From NCBI RefSeq assembly GCF_006517815.1, contig NZ_CP041198.1:1860001-1924000 (forward strand): 64,000 bases of DNA. Direction: 5' to 3'. This DNA is from Pseudarthrobacter sp. NIBRBAC000502770 (lineage in GTDB: Bacteria > Actinomycetota > Actinomycetes > Actinomycetales > Micrococcaceae). The notes under the pieces are model-generated. The model did not search any database, had not been told where the DNA came from, and saw only the letters and a list, made by a program, of their open reading frames with translations. Position numbers and translations under genes: made by a program. Positions 8,907-19,671 of this stretch are shown piece after piece. The first letter of the stretch is position 1, and every line of letters begins with the position of its first letter.

Positions 8907-10274
8907 CTACCCGCGGACCTGGCCTTCGCCCTGGACGATCCACTTCGTGGTGGTGAGTTCGGTCAGGCCCATGGGACCGCGGGCATGCAGCTTCTGCGTG
9001 GAGATGCCAACCTCCGCACCCAGGCCCAGTTCCCCGCCGTCGGTGAACCGGGTGGAGGCGTTGACGATTACGGCAGCGGAGTCAACCTCGGCGATGAAAC
9101 GCTCGGCGCTGGCGAGGCTGTTGGTGAGGATCGCCTCGGTGTGGCCGGTGGACCAGGTCCGGATGTGCTGGACGGCTTCGTCCAGGCTGTCCACCATTGC
9201 CACGGCCAGGTCCAGGTCCATGTACTCCGTTTCCCAGTCCGCGTCCGTCGCCGGTTCGGTTTCGACCGTGGCGGGCAGTGCGGCACTGATGCGCCCGTCC
9301 ACGTGGAGCCGGACACCGGCGCTGCGAAGGGCGGAGGCGACGGCGGGAAGCACCGTTGAGCCGGAATGGACCAGCAGTGTCTCCACGGTATTGCAGACAC
9401 TGGGCCGCTGGGTCTTGGCGTTGAGCAGGATCTCCACGGCCATGTTCTCGTCGGCGGACTCATCGATGAAGATGTGGACGTTTCCCTCCCCTGTTTCGAT
9501 GACCGGCACGGCGGAGTTGGTGACCACGGTCTGGATCAGGTCCCGGCCGCCGCGGGGAATCAGGACATCCACCCTTCCGCGGGCTTTCATCAGGACGGTG
9601 GCGCCTGCACGGCCGTACTGGTCCACGGTCTGGACTGCGTCAGCCGGCAGGCCAACGGATTCCAGGGCTTCGCGGAGGATCCGGACCAGCACCTGGTTGG
9701 TGGCTTCTGCCGCGCTGCCGCCGCGGAGGATGACGGCATTGCCACTCTTGAGGGCAAGTCCTGCGATGTCAACAGTGACATTGGGCCGTGCCTCGTAGAT
9801 GGCAGCAACCACCCCCATGGGCACATTGACCTGGCGGAGGCGCAGCCCGTTGGGGAGGGTCTGCCCGCGCACCACGTTGCCCACGGGGTCCGGAAGGCCG
9901 GCCAGGTTTTCCAGGGCCGCCACCAGCCCGGCGACGCGGGATTCGGTGAGGGTGAGCCGGTCCAGGAGGGCAGCGGAGGTCCCGTTGGCCTTGCCCCGCT
10001 GCACATCCATGGCGTTGGCAGCGAGGATGGCCGGGACATTCTCCTGCAGGGCGGCGCCCACGGCGCGGAGGGCACGGTCTTTCCAGGCCCGGTTGGCGGT
10101 GGCCATCCGGCGGGCGGCCAGGCGGGCGCGGTCGGTGATGGCGTGGACGGCCGACTCCACCCCGGCAGCGGACAAGGGTGCCTCGGCCGATTCCGGTTCC
10201 GCTGCGGGAACCGGCTGCTCCTGCGCAGCGGTGGTTCCGGAATGTTCAGCAGCGTGGATCAGGGCGTCAGTCAT
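8907..10274 (-). CDS. proA: Gamma-glutamyl phosphate reductase ProA
   Basis: ProA reduces gamma-glutamyl phosphate with NADPH to glutamate semialdehyde, the second step of proline synthesis. The 455-residue protein belongs to the aldehyde dehydrogenase superfamily; the catalytic cysteine lies in SVCNTVETLLVH at about residue 295. The glycine-rich PRGGRDLI segment and DADWETEYMDLDLAVAMV are family features. About 35 extra N-terminal residues rich in Ala, Glu and Pro precede the usual start. It follows proB by 26 bases in the same operon, so both proline enzymes are made together with Obg and ribosomal proteins. Confidence 0.96.
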   Translation of the reverse strand: MTDALIHAAEHSGTTAAQEQPVPAAEPESAEAPLSAAGVESAVHAITDRARLAARRMATANRAWKDRALRAVGAALQENVPAILAANAMDVQRGKANGTSAALLDRLTLTESRVAGLVAALENLAGLPDPVGNVVRGQTLPNGLRLRQVNVPMGVVAAIYEARPNVTVDIAGLALKSGNAVILRGGSAAEATNQVLVRILREALESVGLPADAVQTVDQYGRAGATVLMKARGRVDVLIPRGGRDLIQTVVTNSAVPVIETGEGNVHIFIDESADENMAVEILLNAKTQRPSVCNTVETLLVHSGSTVLPAVASALRSAGVRLHVDGRISAALPATVETEPATDADWETEYMDLDLAVAMVDSLDEAVQHIRTWSTGHTEAILTNSLASAERFIAEVDSAAVIVNASTRFTDGGELGLGAEVGISTQKLHARGPMGLTELTTTKWIVQGEGQVRG

Positions 10275-10300
10275 GATCCAAGTTTAGGCGAGGAGGCAGC

Positions 10301-11437
10301 TCAGACCAGCACCAGGTCATCAACATGAACAACTTCACGGTTGTAGCCGCTGCCCATTTCCTCGCCCAGCTCATGCGTTGACCGTCCCAGCATCCGCGGC
10401 AGCTCCTCGGAGGAGTAGTTCACCAGGCCGCGGGCAATAATGGTGCCGTCGGCTCCGGCCAGCTCAACGGCGTCGCCGGCTTCAAATTCGCCATGCACGG
10501 CGGAGATGCCAGCCGGCAGCAGGGACGTGCGGTGGTGCCGCACAGCGCGGACTGCCCCCTCGTCCAGGACCAGCCGGCCCTGGACCGACGCAACGTGCGC
10601 CAGCCACAGGAGGCGGACCGGTTTGCGGGAGCCGTTGACGGCGAACCACGTGCCCACGTCCTCGCCGTTCAAGGCCGCTGCGGCATTGGGTGTGGACGTC
10701 ACCAAGGCGTGGATTCCCGATCCTGCCGCCATGCCGGCGGCCTCCACTTTGGTCATCATGCCCCCGGTGCCCACGCCCGCCTTGCCCGCCTTGCCAATGG
10801 ATACGCCCTCGAGGTCGTGGGCGCCGGTGACCAGCGGGATGCGCCTGGCACCCTGGGAAGGTGGGCCGTCATAGAGGGAGTCGACGTCGGACAGCAGCAC
10901 GAGTGCGTCGGCGCGCACCAGGTGGGCCACCAGGGCGGCCAGCCGGTCGTTGTCGCCGAAGCGGATCTCATGGGTGGCCACGGTGTCGTTTTCGTTGACC
11001 ACCGGGACTACCCCAAGGTTCAGCAGCCGGTCCATGGCGCGGAGGGCGTTGGTGTGCTGGCTGCGGCGCATCAGGTCCTCGGCGGTCAGCAGGACCTGGC
11101 TGACGGTGACCCCATGGGCACCGAAGGCCTGGGTGTACCGGGCCATCAGGAGCCCCTGGCCCACGCTGGCAGCGGCCTGCTGGGTGGCCAGGTCGCGGGG
11201 CCGTTTGGCCAGACCAAGCGGCGCCAGGCCTGCGGCGATGGCGCCCGAGGACACCAGGATGATCTCGGCGCCCGCATTGCGCTTGGCCGCCAGGGCGTCA
11301 GCGAGGGCGGTCAGTGATTCCTCCGAGATGCCGCCCTTGATGCTGGTCAGCGACGAGGAGCCTACCTTGACCACGATCCGGCGGGCCCCGGCCAGCGCGC
11401 TCCTGTCCCCCGCGGGCACGGCGGGTACTGCAGTCAT
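10301..11437 (-). CDS. proB: Glutamate 5-kinase ProB
   Basis: ProB phosphorylates glutamate to gamma-glutamyl phosphate, the committed step of proline synthesis, and is usually feedback-inhibited by proline. The kinase domain begins with RRIVVKVGSSSL (about residue 15) and includes NENDTVATHEIRFGDND and GTGGMMTKVEAA. The C-terminal 80-100 residues form a PUA domain (LPAGISAVHGEFEAGDAVEL). The start at 11437 is 4 bases past the obg stop; another in-frame ATG at 11452 would overlap obg. At 378 residues it matches the ProB length with PUA. Confidence 0.95.
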   Translation of the reverse strand: MTAVPAVPAGDRSALAGARRIVVKVGSSSLTSIKGGISEESLTALADALAAKRNAGAEIILVSSGAIAAGLAPLGLAKRPRDLATQQAAASVGQGLLMARYTQAFGAHGVTVSQVLLTAEDLMRRSQHTNALRAMDRLLNLGVVPVVNENDTVATHEIRFGDNDRLAALVAHLVRADALVLLSDVDSLYDGPPSQGARRIPLVTGAHDLEGVSIGKAGKAGVGTGGMMTKVEAAGMAAGSGIHALVTSTPNAAAALNGEDVGTWFAVNGSRKPVRLLWLAHVASVQGRLVLDEGAVRAVRHHRTSLLPAGISAVHGEFEAGDAVELAGADGTIIARGLVNYSSEELPRMLGRSTHELGEEMGSGYNREVVHVDDLVLV

Positions 11438-11441
11438 GCCC

Positions 11442-13052
<1,611 letters not shown>

Positions 13053-13093
13053 TTATGGGGCGCCCGGGGACGCCACATCGATTGTAATGCTGT

Positions 13094-13131
13094 TAAAAGA
13101 ACAGTGGAGCGGACCCTCAGGCCCGCTCCAC
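13094..13131 (-). terminator. Hairpin after rpmA
   Basis: A 9-bp stem (13104-13112 with 13123-13131) lies 18 bases after the rpmA stop, with a TTCTTTT stretch downstream on the minus strand. It probably attenuates transcription between rpmA and obg rather than ending it fully, because obg follows without a clear promoter. Confidence 0.6.
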
Positions 13132-13148
13132 CGCTTCAGAACTGGTTG

Positions 13149-13412
13149 TTACTCTGCAGCTGCAGCAGCAACGATGTTGACTACGCGACGACCGCGGCGG
13201 GTGCCGAATTCAACGGCGCCCGGGGTCAGTGCGAACAGGGTGTCGTCACCGCCACGGCCAACGCCGGCGCCGGGGTGGAAGTGGGTGCCACGCTGGCGGA
13301 CGATGATCTCGCCGGCGGAAACAACCTGGCCGCCGAAGCGCTTGACGCCGAGGTACTGAGCGTTGGAATCGCGACCGTTGCGAGTGGAGCTCGCGCCCTT
13401 TTTATGTGCCAT
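13149..13412 (-). CDS. rpmA: 50S ribosomal protein L27
   Basis: The 87-residue protein begins [16 protein letters not shown], the universal L27 N-terminus that reaches toward the peptidyl transferase centre. It continues with the conserved [12 protein letters not shown] and [10 protein letters not shown] segments. The start is a standard ATG at 13412. No N-terminal cleavable leader (as in Firmicutes) is present. It sits between rplU and obg in the usual order. Confidence 0.98.
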   Translation of the reverse strand: MAHKKGASSTRNGRDSNAQYLGVKRFGGQVVSAGEIIVRQRGTHFHPGAGVGRGGDDTLFALTPGAVEFGTRRGRRVVNIVAAAAAE

Positions 13413-13473
13413 CTGAAATGCCTGCCTCTAAATTCTGGGGAATCTGTTGAAATGCCTGAACAGTAACCGGTGG

Positions 13474-13782
13474 TTACTTGATGCCGGTGATCTTGACCTT
13501 GGTCAGTTCCTGGCGGTGACCCTGGCGCTTCTTGTAGCCGGTCTTGTTCTTGAACTTCTGGATGACAATCTTAGGACCACGCAGGTCCTGGAGGATTTCA
13601 GCCGTAACAGTTACCTTGGCCAGGTCAGCGGCGGCAGAGGTGACCTTGTCACCATCAACCAGGAGCAGTGCGGGCAGCTCAATGGTGCTGCCGGCTCCAC
13701 CGGCGACGCGGTTCAGGGTAACGAAGTCTCCAACGGAAACCTTCTCTTGGCGGCCGCCTGCGCGGACAATCGCGTACACCAC
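13474..13782 (-). CDS. rplU: 50S ribosomal protein L21
   Basis: L21 binds 23S rRNA in the large subunit. The protein reads [20 protein letters not shown] and ends [20 protein letters not shown], both family signatures. I prefer the GTG at 13782, giving the usual 102 residues; an in-frame GTG at 13794 would add four residues and cannot be excluded. It is the promoter-proximal gene of the rplU-rpmA-obg-proB-proA-nadD-rsfS operon. Confidence 0.96.
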   Translation of the reverse strand: MVYAIVRAGGRQEKVSVGDFVTLNRVAGGAGSTIELPALLLVDGDKVTSAAADLAKVTVTAEILQDLRGPKIVIQKFKNKTGYKKRQGHRQELTKVKITGIK

Positions 13783-13912
13783 TTGGGAACTCACTTCTCT
13801 CGACGTTTATTACAAAATTTGCGTGCGGAACCGACTCAAAAAGCCAGGGTTCGCGCTGTGCCTCAACGCCGTGGGGTCATAACCCAAGTGTTGGCGTAAG
13901 CACCGAAGATCC

Positions 13913-13942
13913 AGAATACGCTAAATCCATCTACGGCCGCAA
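13913..13942 (-). promoter_or_regulatory. Candidate sigma-A promoter for rplU operon
   Basis: On the minus strand, TTGCGG (13937-13942) and TATTCT (13913-13918) are spaced 18 bases apart. This would give a 5' leader of about 120 bases before rplU, long enough for structure-based control. The rest of 13795-14043 holds no gene that I can support. Confidence 0.45.
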
Positions 13943-14043
13943 ATGAGGCTGGTTCCGGCGGCCCGGGTGTGGTAGTAACCACACTCCGACAGGCAGCACC
14001 GCAACCATGGACTCCATCATAGCGGCGGCGCTGCCCGGAGGGT

Positions 14044-15582
14044 TCAGGAATGCAACCTCGGCGCGTCGAAGAATTCCACTTCCAGGCGGCAGGACTGCTT
14101 GAACGCAGTCACCATCGCCGCGCGTTCGTGGTCGGAGGCCCTCCGTCCTGCTGCGTCCACGATGGCGATGGCCCGGCGGGTGGCCTCGGCGAAGCCCTCG
14201 TCCGCGTAGGTCCGGAGCCAGGCTGCGTAGGCGTGGCCGCCCGGCTCTCCCGAGGCAAGGAACCTGGCGTGCAGCTTTTCCCCGACTTCGGCGTAAAGCC
14301 AGAAGCAGGGGAGGACGGCGGCGGCCAGGACGGCGTAGCTTCCCGACGCCGATGCTGCGGTGAGGTGGTCCACGTAGGCCTTGGTGACGGGGCCAAGTCC
14401 GCCCTGGGCGGGGCGGGTGCTGAGCCACGAGCGGTGCAGCTCCGACTCCACTTCCAGGCACTGCTGCGATGATCCGGCCCAGAACAGCTGCTCCCCTTCT
14501 GACGGGGCCAGGGCACTCGCCCGGGCAAGGACCCGGGAGTAGCCGTTCAGGTACAGGGCATCCTGCGCCAGGTAGTAGGCGAAGTCCTTCTCGGCCAGGT
14601 CCCCGGCGGCCAGGCCGTGGATGAAGTCCAGGGCGTAGATGTCCGCCAGGTCATGCTGGGCTTCCGTCCACAGCCGGGCAGCGAAAGCGCCTTCCGCGAG
14701 GGCCGGCCGCACATGGTGGAAATGGTGCACGGGTCCGTTTCCCCGGCCCACTTCAAGCTGCTCCGCCTTCTCAAGGGCGCCGGCCAGCCATGGCTTGACC
14801 GTTCGGAGCGATGCCTCCCAGTCGCCAAGGCGTGCCTGGACGGTGGCCATCGCGGAGGACAGGGAACAGCCGGTGCCGTGGCTGTTGCGCGTGTCGATGC
14901 GGTTTCCCTGCACCTCCACCACTTCCCCTGGCAGGAGGCCCGCCGTATTGACCAGCGCATCCGGGCAGTCCGCACCCGCCAGGTGCCCGCCCTTGACAAG
15001 GATGGTGGCGCCGGTGGCATCCGCCAGGCGCCTCCCCTGCTCCAGCGCTGCCGCCCAGCTGTCTGCTGGATCCGCGCCCACCAGCATGGCAAGCTCCGGC
15101 AGGTTGGGGGTAATGAGGTGGGCCAGGGGCAAGAGGTCCCGGAGGGCGGCCTCGGCGGACTCTGTCAGCAGCCGGTCGCCGCTGGTGGCCACCATCACCG
15201 GGTCCAGGACAACGACGGCGGGACGGACCTTCTCCAGCCAGTGCCGGACAGTGCGGATCACGGCCTCGTCCCCCAGCATGCCGATCTTGACGGCGTCAAT
15301 GGAGATATCATCGCTGACCGCGTCCAGCTGCTGTGCCAGGAAGGCTGCGGGAGGAACGTGGACTGCCTGTACACCGCACGTGTTCTGCGCCGTCAGCGCC
15401 GTGATGGCAGCCATGCCGTAACCGCCGTGGGCGGAAATGCTTTTCAGGTCGGCCTGGATGCCTGCGCCCCCGGACGGGTCGGAGCCGGCGATGGACAGGA
15501 CCCGCGGGACTTCCCGGCCGGTTGGCAGCCCGGTGCTGGTGGCGGAGGAAGCTGGCAGGGGCATGGAAAGGGTCGAAGACAA
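14044..15582 (-). CDS. thiD: Bifunctional HMP kinase/HMP-P kinase (ThiD) fused to TenA thiaminase II
   Basis: The N-terminal 270 residues are ThiD (LSIAGSDPSGGAGIQADLK near residue 30; SHGTGCSLSSAMA near 250), which phosphorylates hydroxymethylpyrimidine twice for thiamine synthesis. The C-terminal 210 residues are TenA (YYLAQDALYLNGYSRVL; catalytic-type Cys in LPCFWLYAEVG), which salvages pyrimidine from degraded thiamine. So the fusion joins salvage to activation. The start is uncertain: TTG at 15582 has AAGGGA 6 bases upstream, whereas the ATG at 15564 has no ribosome site. That AAGGGA is the 3' edge of the TPP riboswitch. Confidence 0.93.
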   Translation of the reverse strand: MSSTLSMPLPASSATSTGLPTGREVPRVLSIAGSDPSGGAGIQADLKSISAHGGYGMAAITALTAQNTCGVQAVHVPPAAFLAQQLDAVSDDISIDAVKIGMLGDEAVIRTVRHWLEKVRPAVVVLDPVMVATSGDRLLTESAEAALRDLLPLAHLITPNLPELAMLVGADPADSWAAALEQGRRLADATGATILVKGGHLAGADCPDALVNTAGLLPGEVVEVQGNRIDTRNSHGTGCSLSSAMATVQARLGDWEASLRTVKPWLAGALEKAEQLEVGRGNGPVHHFHHVRPALAEGAFAARLWTEAQHDLADIYALDFIHGLAAGDLAEKDFAYYLAQDALYLNGYSRVLARASALAPSEGEQLFWAGSSQQCLEVESELHRSWLSTRPAQGGLGPVTKAYVDHLTAASASGSYAVLAAAVLPCFWLYAEVGEKLHARFLASGEPGGHAYAAWLRTYADEGFAEATRRAIAIVDAAGRRASDHERAAMVTAFKQSCRLEVEFFDAPRLHS

Positions 15583-15584
15583 GA

Positions 15585-15665
15585 GACATCCCTTCGCCGG
15601 TACTAGCCGGACAGGTTCAACGGGTCTGGATCTCAGCCGGCCTGCTGCGCGGCACCCCGTGTCGG
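15585..15665 (-). promoter_or_regulatory. TPP riboswitch (THI element)
   Basis: The minus strand carries the THI-box landmarks in order: ACGGGGTGCC, GCTGAGATC, ACCCGTTGAACCTG, and GTACCGGCGAAGGGATG. TPP binding represses downstream genes. Because the conserved GAAGGGATG end also serves as the likely Shine-Dalgarno site of the thiD/tenA start, translational control is inferred. Confidence 0.96.
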
Positions 15666-15742
15666 TTCCTACCCTAGCCCGTGTGCCGCACCCGGGAAAA
15701 AGGTGACAACGGCCGCCGCAAAAATGGGCCATCCCGCAACGG

Positions 15743-15811
15743 CAGGAATCCCCGCCCCGCACGGTACCCCCGGTAATCCGGGTGGACCGATGCGCAGGAC
15801 GGGGATTCCTG
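15743..15811 (-). terminator. Large inverted repeat after rne
   Basis: A perfect 12-bp inverted repeat (15743-15754 with 15800-15811) encloses 45 bases that hold a smaller CCCGG-type hairpin. It begins 18 bases beyond the rne stop on the minus strand, so it is a likely rne terminator or 3' UTR structure. Confidence 0.55.
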
Positions 15812-15828
15812 GCTGGAAGCTCCTGTGC

Positions 15829-18800
15829 CTAGAGTTCCGAGGCAGGCACCCCGACGCCGAGGATGATGGGTTCCTCGGCCGCCTTCCGCGGTTCCGGCTG
15901 GTCCTTCGCGGGTTCGGGGGCCTTCGCTGCGTGCGAGTGCCCACCGGCATCAGCCTGGACGTTTTCATGGTGCTGGACGGCGGTCTCGTTGGCGGCACCC
16001 TGGGCACGGCTGGCGGCCCGGTGGCGCCGGGGCCGGCGCTGCCGGGACTGCTCCAGCGTGTGGTCCGAATAGTCCTTTTCAGGGGACGCCTCAGGAGCGG
16101 CACCGGCGCGGGCTCCCGCCGCCCCTGCCCCGGCCGGCTGCTCCGGTGCTGCCTCTTCTGCTGCCTGCAGAGCCTCTGCCTGATTGGCAGGCGCATCCCC
16201 CACAGGGGAAGCCGGCTGGCCCAGGTGTGCGAATGCTTCCGCAAGCCGGTCCAGCGTCAGGGCAGGCTTCGGATGCTGTTCCCCGGCGTGCTCCACGAAC
16301 GGAAGCGGGACTTCCTCGCCGCCGAACGTGAGGACGGCTGCGGGACGTGCCGGGGCATCGGCGTCGTGCTTCTCCTCAACGGGTACCTGCGCGGGCTCCG
16401 CGGCCGGCACCTGCCGGGCAGCCGCTACCTCGTCGTCGTGCAGGTGGGCCGCATGGGCGGCAGCGGCGATGTTCGCCAGGGCAAGCCTGGTTGCCTCCGC
16501 CTTGGCGTGCCGCTCGGCGTCGGACGGGTCCGGCTGGACGGTGTGGACATGGACGGCAGGTGCCGGGGCAGCCTCGGGCTGCTGGCCGCCGCGTCCCCGC
16601 CGCCGCTTGCGTTCGGACCGGACACCGGGCTGGGCGTCGTTCCGCTGCGCTTCCGGGCGGGCCTCCGCACGGGTTTCGGGCCGGTTGTCGGTGCGCTGGA
16701 CGTGGTGCTCGGCCGCCACCGTGTTGGCCCGGCGGTGCTCCACGGGATCGTCGTGGGTCACGACGCCCCGGCCGGCGCAGGCCTCGCACTGCTCGCCGAA
16801 CACCTCCAGCAGGCCGGTGCCCATGCGCTTGCGCGTCATCTGGACCAGTCCGAGTGAGGTCACTTCGGCAACCTGGTGCTTGGTCCGGTCGCGGCCCAGG
16901 CACTCAACCAGGCGGCGCAGGACCAGGTCGCGGTTGGATTCGAGCACCATGTCGATGAAGTCGATCACGATGATGCCGCCGATGTCGCGCAGCCGCAGCT
17001 GGCGCACCACTTCCTCGGCCGCTTCGAGGTTGTTCTTGGTGACGGTTTCCTCGAGGTTGCCGCCGCTGCCGGTGAACTTGCCCGTGTTGACGTCCACCAC
17101 GGTCATGGCCTCGGTGCGGTCGATCACCAGGGAGCCGCCGGAGGGCAGGAAGACCTTCCGTTCGAGGGCTTTGTGGATCTGTTCGTCGATTCGCCAGGCG
17201 GAGAAGATGTCCTGGTCCTTGGTCCACTTCTCGAGCCGGCCCACAAGGTCCGGCGCCACGTAGGTGACGTAGGCCTCGATGGTGTCCCAGGCCTCCTCGC
17301 CGGAAACGATGAGCTTGGAGAAGTCCTCGTTGAAGACGTCACGGACCACCTTGATGGTCAGGTCGGGTTCGCCGTAGAGGAGCTCGGGGGCCAGGATCTT
17401 GGTGGAGGTGGACTGGCTTTCGATGCCTTCCCACTGGGCGCGCAGCCGGTTGATGTCGTGCGTGAGCTCTTCCTCGGAAGCGCCCTCGGCGGCGGTGCGG
17501 ACAATGACGCCGGCGTGCTCGGGAAGGCGGTCCTTGAGGATGCGCTTGAGCCGGTTGCGTTCGACGTCGGGCAGCTTCCGGGAGATGCCCGTCATGGAAC
17601 CGCCGGGGACGTACACCAGGTAGCGGCCGGGCAGGGAGATCTGGCTGGTGAGGCGGGCACCCTTGTGGCCCACCGGGTCCTTGGTGACCTGGACCAGCAC
17701 GGTGTCGCCGGACTTGAGCGCGTTCTCAATGCGGCGCTGCTTGCCCTCAAGGTTGACGGCTTCCCAGTTGACCTCGCCGGCGTACAGGACGGCGTTGCGG
17801 CCGCGCCCGATGTCCACGAACGCCGCTTCCATGGATGGCAGCACGTTCTGGACCTTGCCCAGGTACACGTTGCCGATCAACGAATCCTGCTGGGTCTTGG
17901 ACACGAAGTGCTCTGCCAGGACGCCGTCTTCGAGGACGCCGATCTGGATTCTGTCATCGCGCTGGCGCACGATCATCTGGCGGTCCACGGATTCGCGGCG
18001 GGCCAGGAACTCGGCTTCGGTGATCACCGTGCGGCGGCGGCCGGTGTCGCGGGATTCGCGGCGGCGCTGCTTCTTGGCCTCAAGGCGGGTGGAGCCCTTG
18101 ACGCTGGTGACCCGGTTGTTGACCGGCGCTTCACTGACCGCGCGCGGCGCACGGACCCTCGTCACGGTATTGGGCGGATCGTCGTCTTCCCCACCGGTCA
18201 GCTCAAGGTCCTGGTCACCGCGGCGGCGGCGACGGCGGCGGCGGGACGTCACGCCGTCTTCCACCTGGCCTGCGTTGTCCTCGTCGGACTCGTCCTCAGC
18301 ATCGGAACCGCTGTCCTCGTTGTCCTCCTCCGCCGCACCACCGATGCGGCTGCGGCCCCTGCGGCCACGGCTGCGGCGACGGCGGCGGCTGGAGGAATCC
18401 TCGGCGTCTTCGGATTCTTCTTCCTCAGGCTCCGCGGCGGCCGGCGCTGCGGGCCGGACTACGGTGCTGAGGTCCGGGGCCTGGAAGAGTACTGAGGTGG
18501 GGGAAGCGGGTTCCAGGAACAGCGAGCCGAAGGGGCTGGCGGCAGCGGCGGCCTCGCCGTCTTCCGCTGCCGGCGCTTCCGTGGGCTGCTCCGGTGCCGG
18601 AGCCCCTTCCGTTGCAGGAACGGCCTCCTGCCCGGCGGGCACGTTCGCCTGCTCCACGTCCTGTTCCGCGATCTGGTCAGCGGCCTCCGGCAGCACTGCC
18701 TCCGGGGCTGCGGCGGCAGGTGTTTCACCAGCCGTTCCCGCGGAGTCGGCTGCGGGGGCGGCGGCTGGAGAGGCAGCCTTGCGGGTGGCTACCCGACGGC

Positions 18801-19233
18801 GGCGGACCGGCTTGGTTTCGGGATCTGCCGTTGCCTCCTGGGCAGGAACGGCAGGGCTGTCGGCCCCGGGGTCCGGAACTGCGGCCGGCGCGTCAACGGT
18901 CGCCACTTCGGCAGCACGCTCCGCGTCAGCGGCGAAGGCAGGCAGGGGTTCCGCGGTGTCGGCCTTCTTCCGGGCCCGGGTGCGCCGGGCGGGCGCCTTC
19001 TGCGCAGTGCCGGCTTCTTCGGCAGCGGTTGCGTCCACGGTGGTTGCTTCAACCGCGGTTTCTTGACCGGCCGGGTCTCCACCGGGGGCCGAATCGGCAT
19101 CCGGTGCACTGGTCACGGCATCCGCAGGGGCATGCCCGGTTTTGGGTGCCGCCTTGCGGCGGGTCCGCGGTGCCCTCTTGGGCGCGGCAGCCGCTGCTTC
19201 ATCGTTAACGGCGAGTTCCTGGTCATTCTCCAT
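15829..19233 (-). CDS. rne: Ribonuclease E/G family protein (RNase E)
   Basis: This 1134-residue endoribonuclease is probably the main mRNA decay and rRNA processing enzyme. Residues 1-410 are a long acidic, Ala/Pro/Glu-rich disordered region with Arg/Lys-rich patches, typical of actinobacterial RNase E. The S1 RNA-binding domain follows at about 415-540 (IGNVYLGKVQNVLPSMEAAF). The catalytic DNase I-like part has VVDVNTGKFTG near 714 and VIDFIDM near 757, giving the two Mg-binding Asp residues, then the Zn-link CEACAGRG near 820. A further disordered C-terminal tail of 300 residues follows. The ATG at 19233 has AGGAG 11 bases upstream. Confidence 0.95.
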   Translation of the reverse strand: MENDQELAVNDEAAAAAPKRAPRTRRKAAPKTGHAPADAVTSAPDADSAPGGDPAGQETAVEATTVDATAAEEAGTAQKAPARRTRARKKADTAEPLPAFAADAERAAEVATVDAPAAVPDPGADSPAVPAQEATADPETKPVRRRRVATRKAASPAAAPAADSAGTAGETPAAAAPEAVLPEAADQIAEQDVEQANVPAGQEAVPATEGAPAPEQPTEAPAAEDGEAAAAASPFGSLFLEPASPTSVLFQAPDLSTVVRPAAPAAAEPEEEESEDAEDSSSRRRRRSRGRRGRSRIGGAAEEDNEDSGSDAEDESDEDNAGQVEDGVTSRRRRRRRRGDQDLELTGGEDDDPPNTVTRVRAPRAVSEAPVNNRVTSVKGSTRLEAKKQRRRESRDTGRRRTVITEAEFLARRESVDRQMIVRQRDDRIQIGVLEDGVLAEHFVSKTQQDSLIGNVYLGKVQNVLPSMEAAFVDIGRGRNAVLYAGEVNWEAVNLEGKQRRIENALKSGDTVLVQVTKDPVGHKGARLTSQISLPGRYLVYVPGGSMTGISRKLPDVERNRLKRILKDRLPEHAGVIVRTAAEGASEEELTHDINRLRAQWEGIESQSTSTKILAPELLYGEPDLTIKVVRDVFNEDFSKLIVSGEEAWDTIEAYVTYVAPDLVGRLEKWTKDQDIFSAWRIDEQIHKALERKVFLPSGGSLVIDRTEAMTVVDVNTGKFTGSGGNLEETVTKNNLEAAEEVVRQLRLRDIGGIIVIDFIDMVLESNRDLVLRRLVECLGRDRTKHQVAEVTSLGLVQMTRKRMGTGLLEVFGEQCEACAGRGVVTHDDPVEHRRANTVAAEHHVQRTDNRPETRAEARPEAQRNDAQPGVRSERKRRRGRGGQQPEAAPAPAVHVHTVQPDPSDAERHAKAEATRLALANIAAAAHAAHLHDDEVAAARQVPAAEPAQVPVEEKHDADAPARPAAVLTFGGEEVPLPFVEHAGEQHPKPALTLDRLAEAFAHLGQPASPVGDAPANQAEALQAAEEAAPEQPAGAGAAGARAGAAPEASPEKDYSDHTLEQSRQRRPRRHRAASRAQGAANETAVQHHENVQADAGGHSHAAKAPEPAKDQPEPRKAAEEPIILGVGVPASEL

Positions 19234-19671
19234 ACGTGGCAACACTCCTGCCCCTGACGTACCGCCACATCCGGCACCCATTGGGGCACATATTGTCAAC
19301 ACCCGCAGGCATTGACAGAAGTCAAGTGGATACTCCCAGGTTCGCACCGTCGTTGGGGTGCGGCAGCCCGTGGGAGCCGGCGGATGTTCTGAAAACCCGT
19401 TGTTCTTCGTGCTACAACCAGGTGCCGCTCAATGGAGTCGCGGGTGTGCCGGAAGAATCCGAAGCCTGCCCTGCTCATCATTGGCGGTCTTGGGAACAAA
19501 CCACCGGACCGGAGTCCGAATGTGGATCGGCTTCCAGCCACGTTCATTCTCTCATACCCGCGCCGGATCGCAGCGGAAGCGGGCGTTGCTGTTCCTTTGC
19601 CTGTGTGGTGGCTCCAGCCGGCGGCGTTACAATCAGGCACAGGAGCACCGGACGAAAAGGACGCCATACCC
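19234..19671. promoter_or_regulatory. Long divergent leader between rne and the VKOR gene
   Basis: This 438-base region holds no supported gene. On the rne side a hairpin is visible at 19333-19376 (outer arms 19333-19338 and 19371-19376; inner arms 19343-19348 and 19357-19362), which would lie in the rne 5' UTR. On the other side TACAAT at 19628-19633 is a plausible -10 box for the plus-strand gene, although no good -35 is present. Confidence 0.4.

Noticed and set aside
15583..15762. Extension of the thiD/tenA frame upstream of 15582
   Set aside because: It runs through the TPP riboswitch; the residues there are not ThiD-like.
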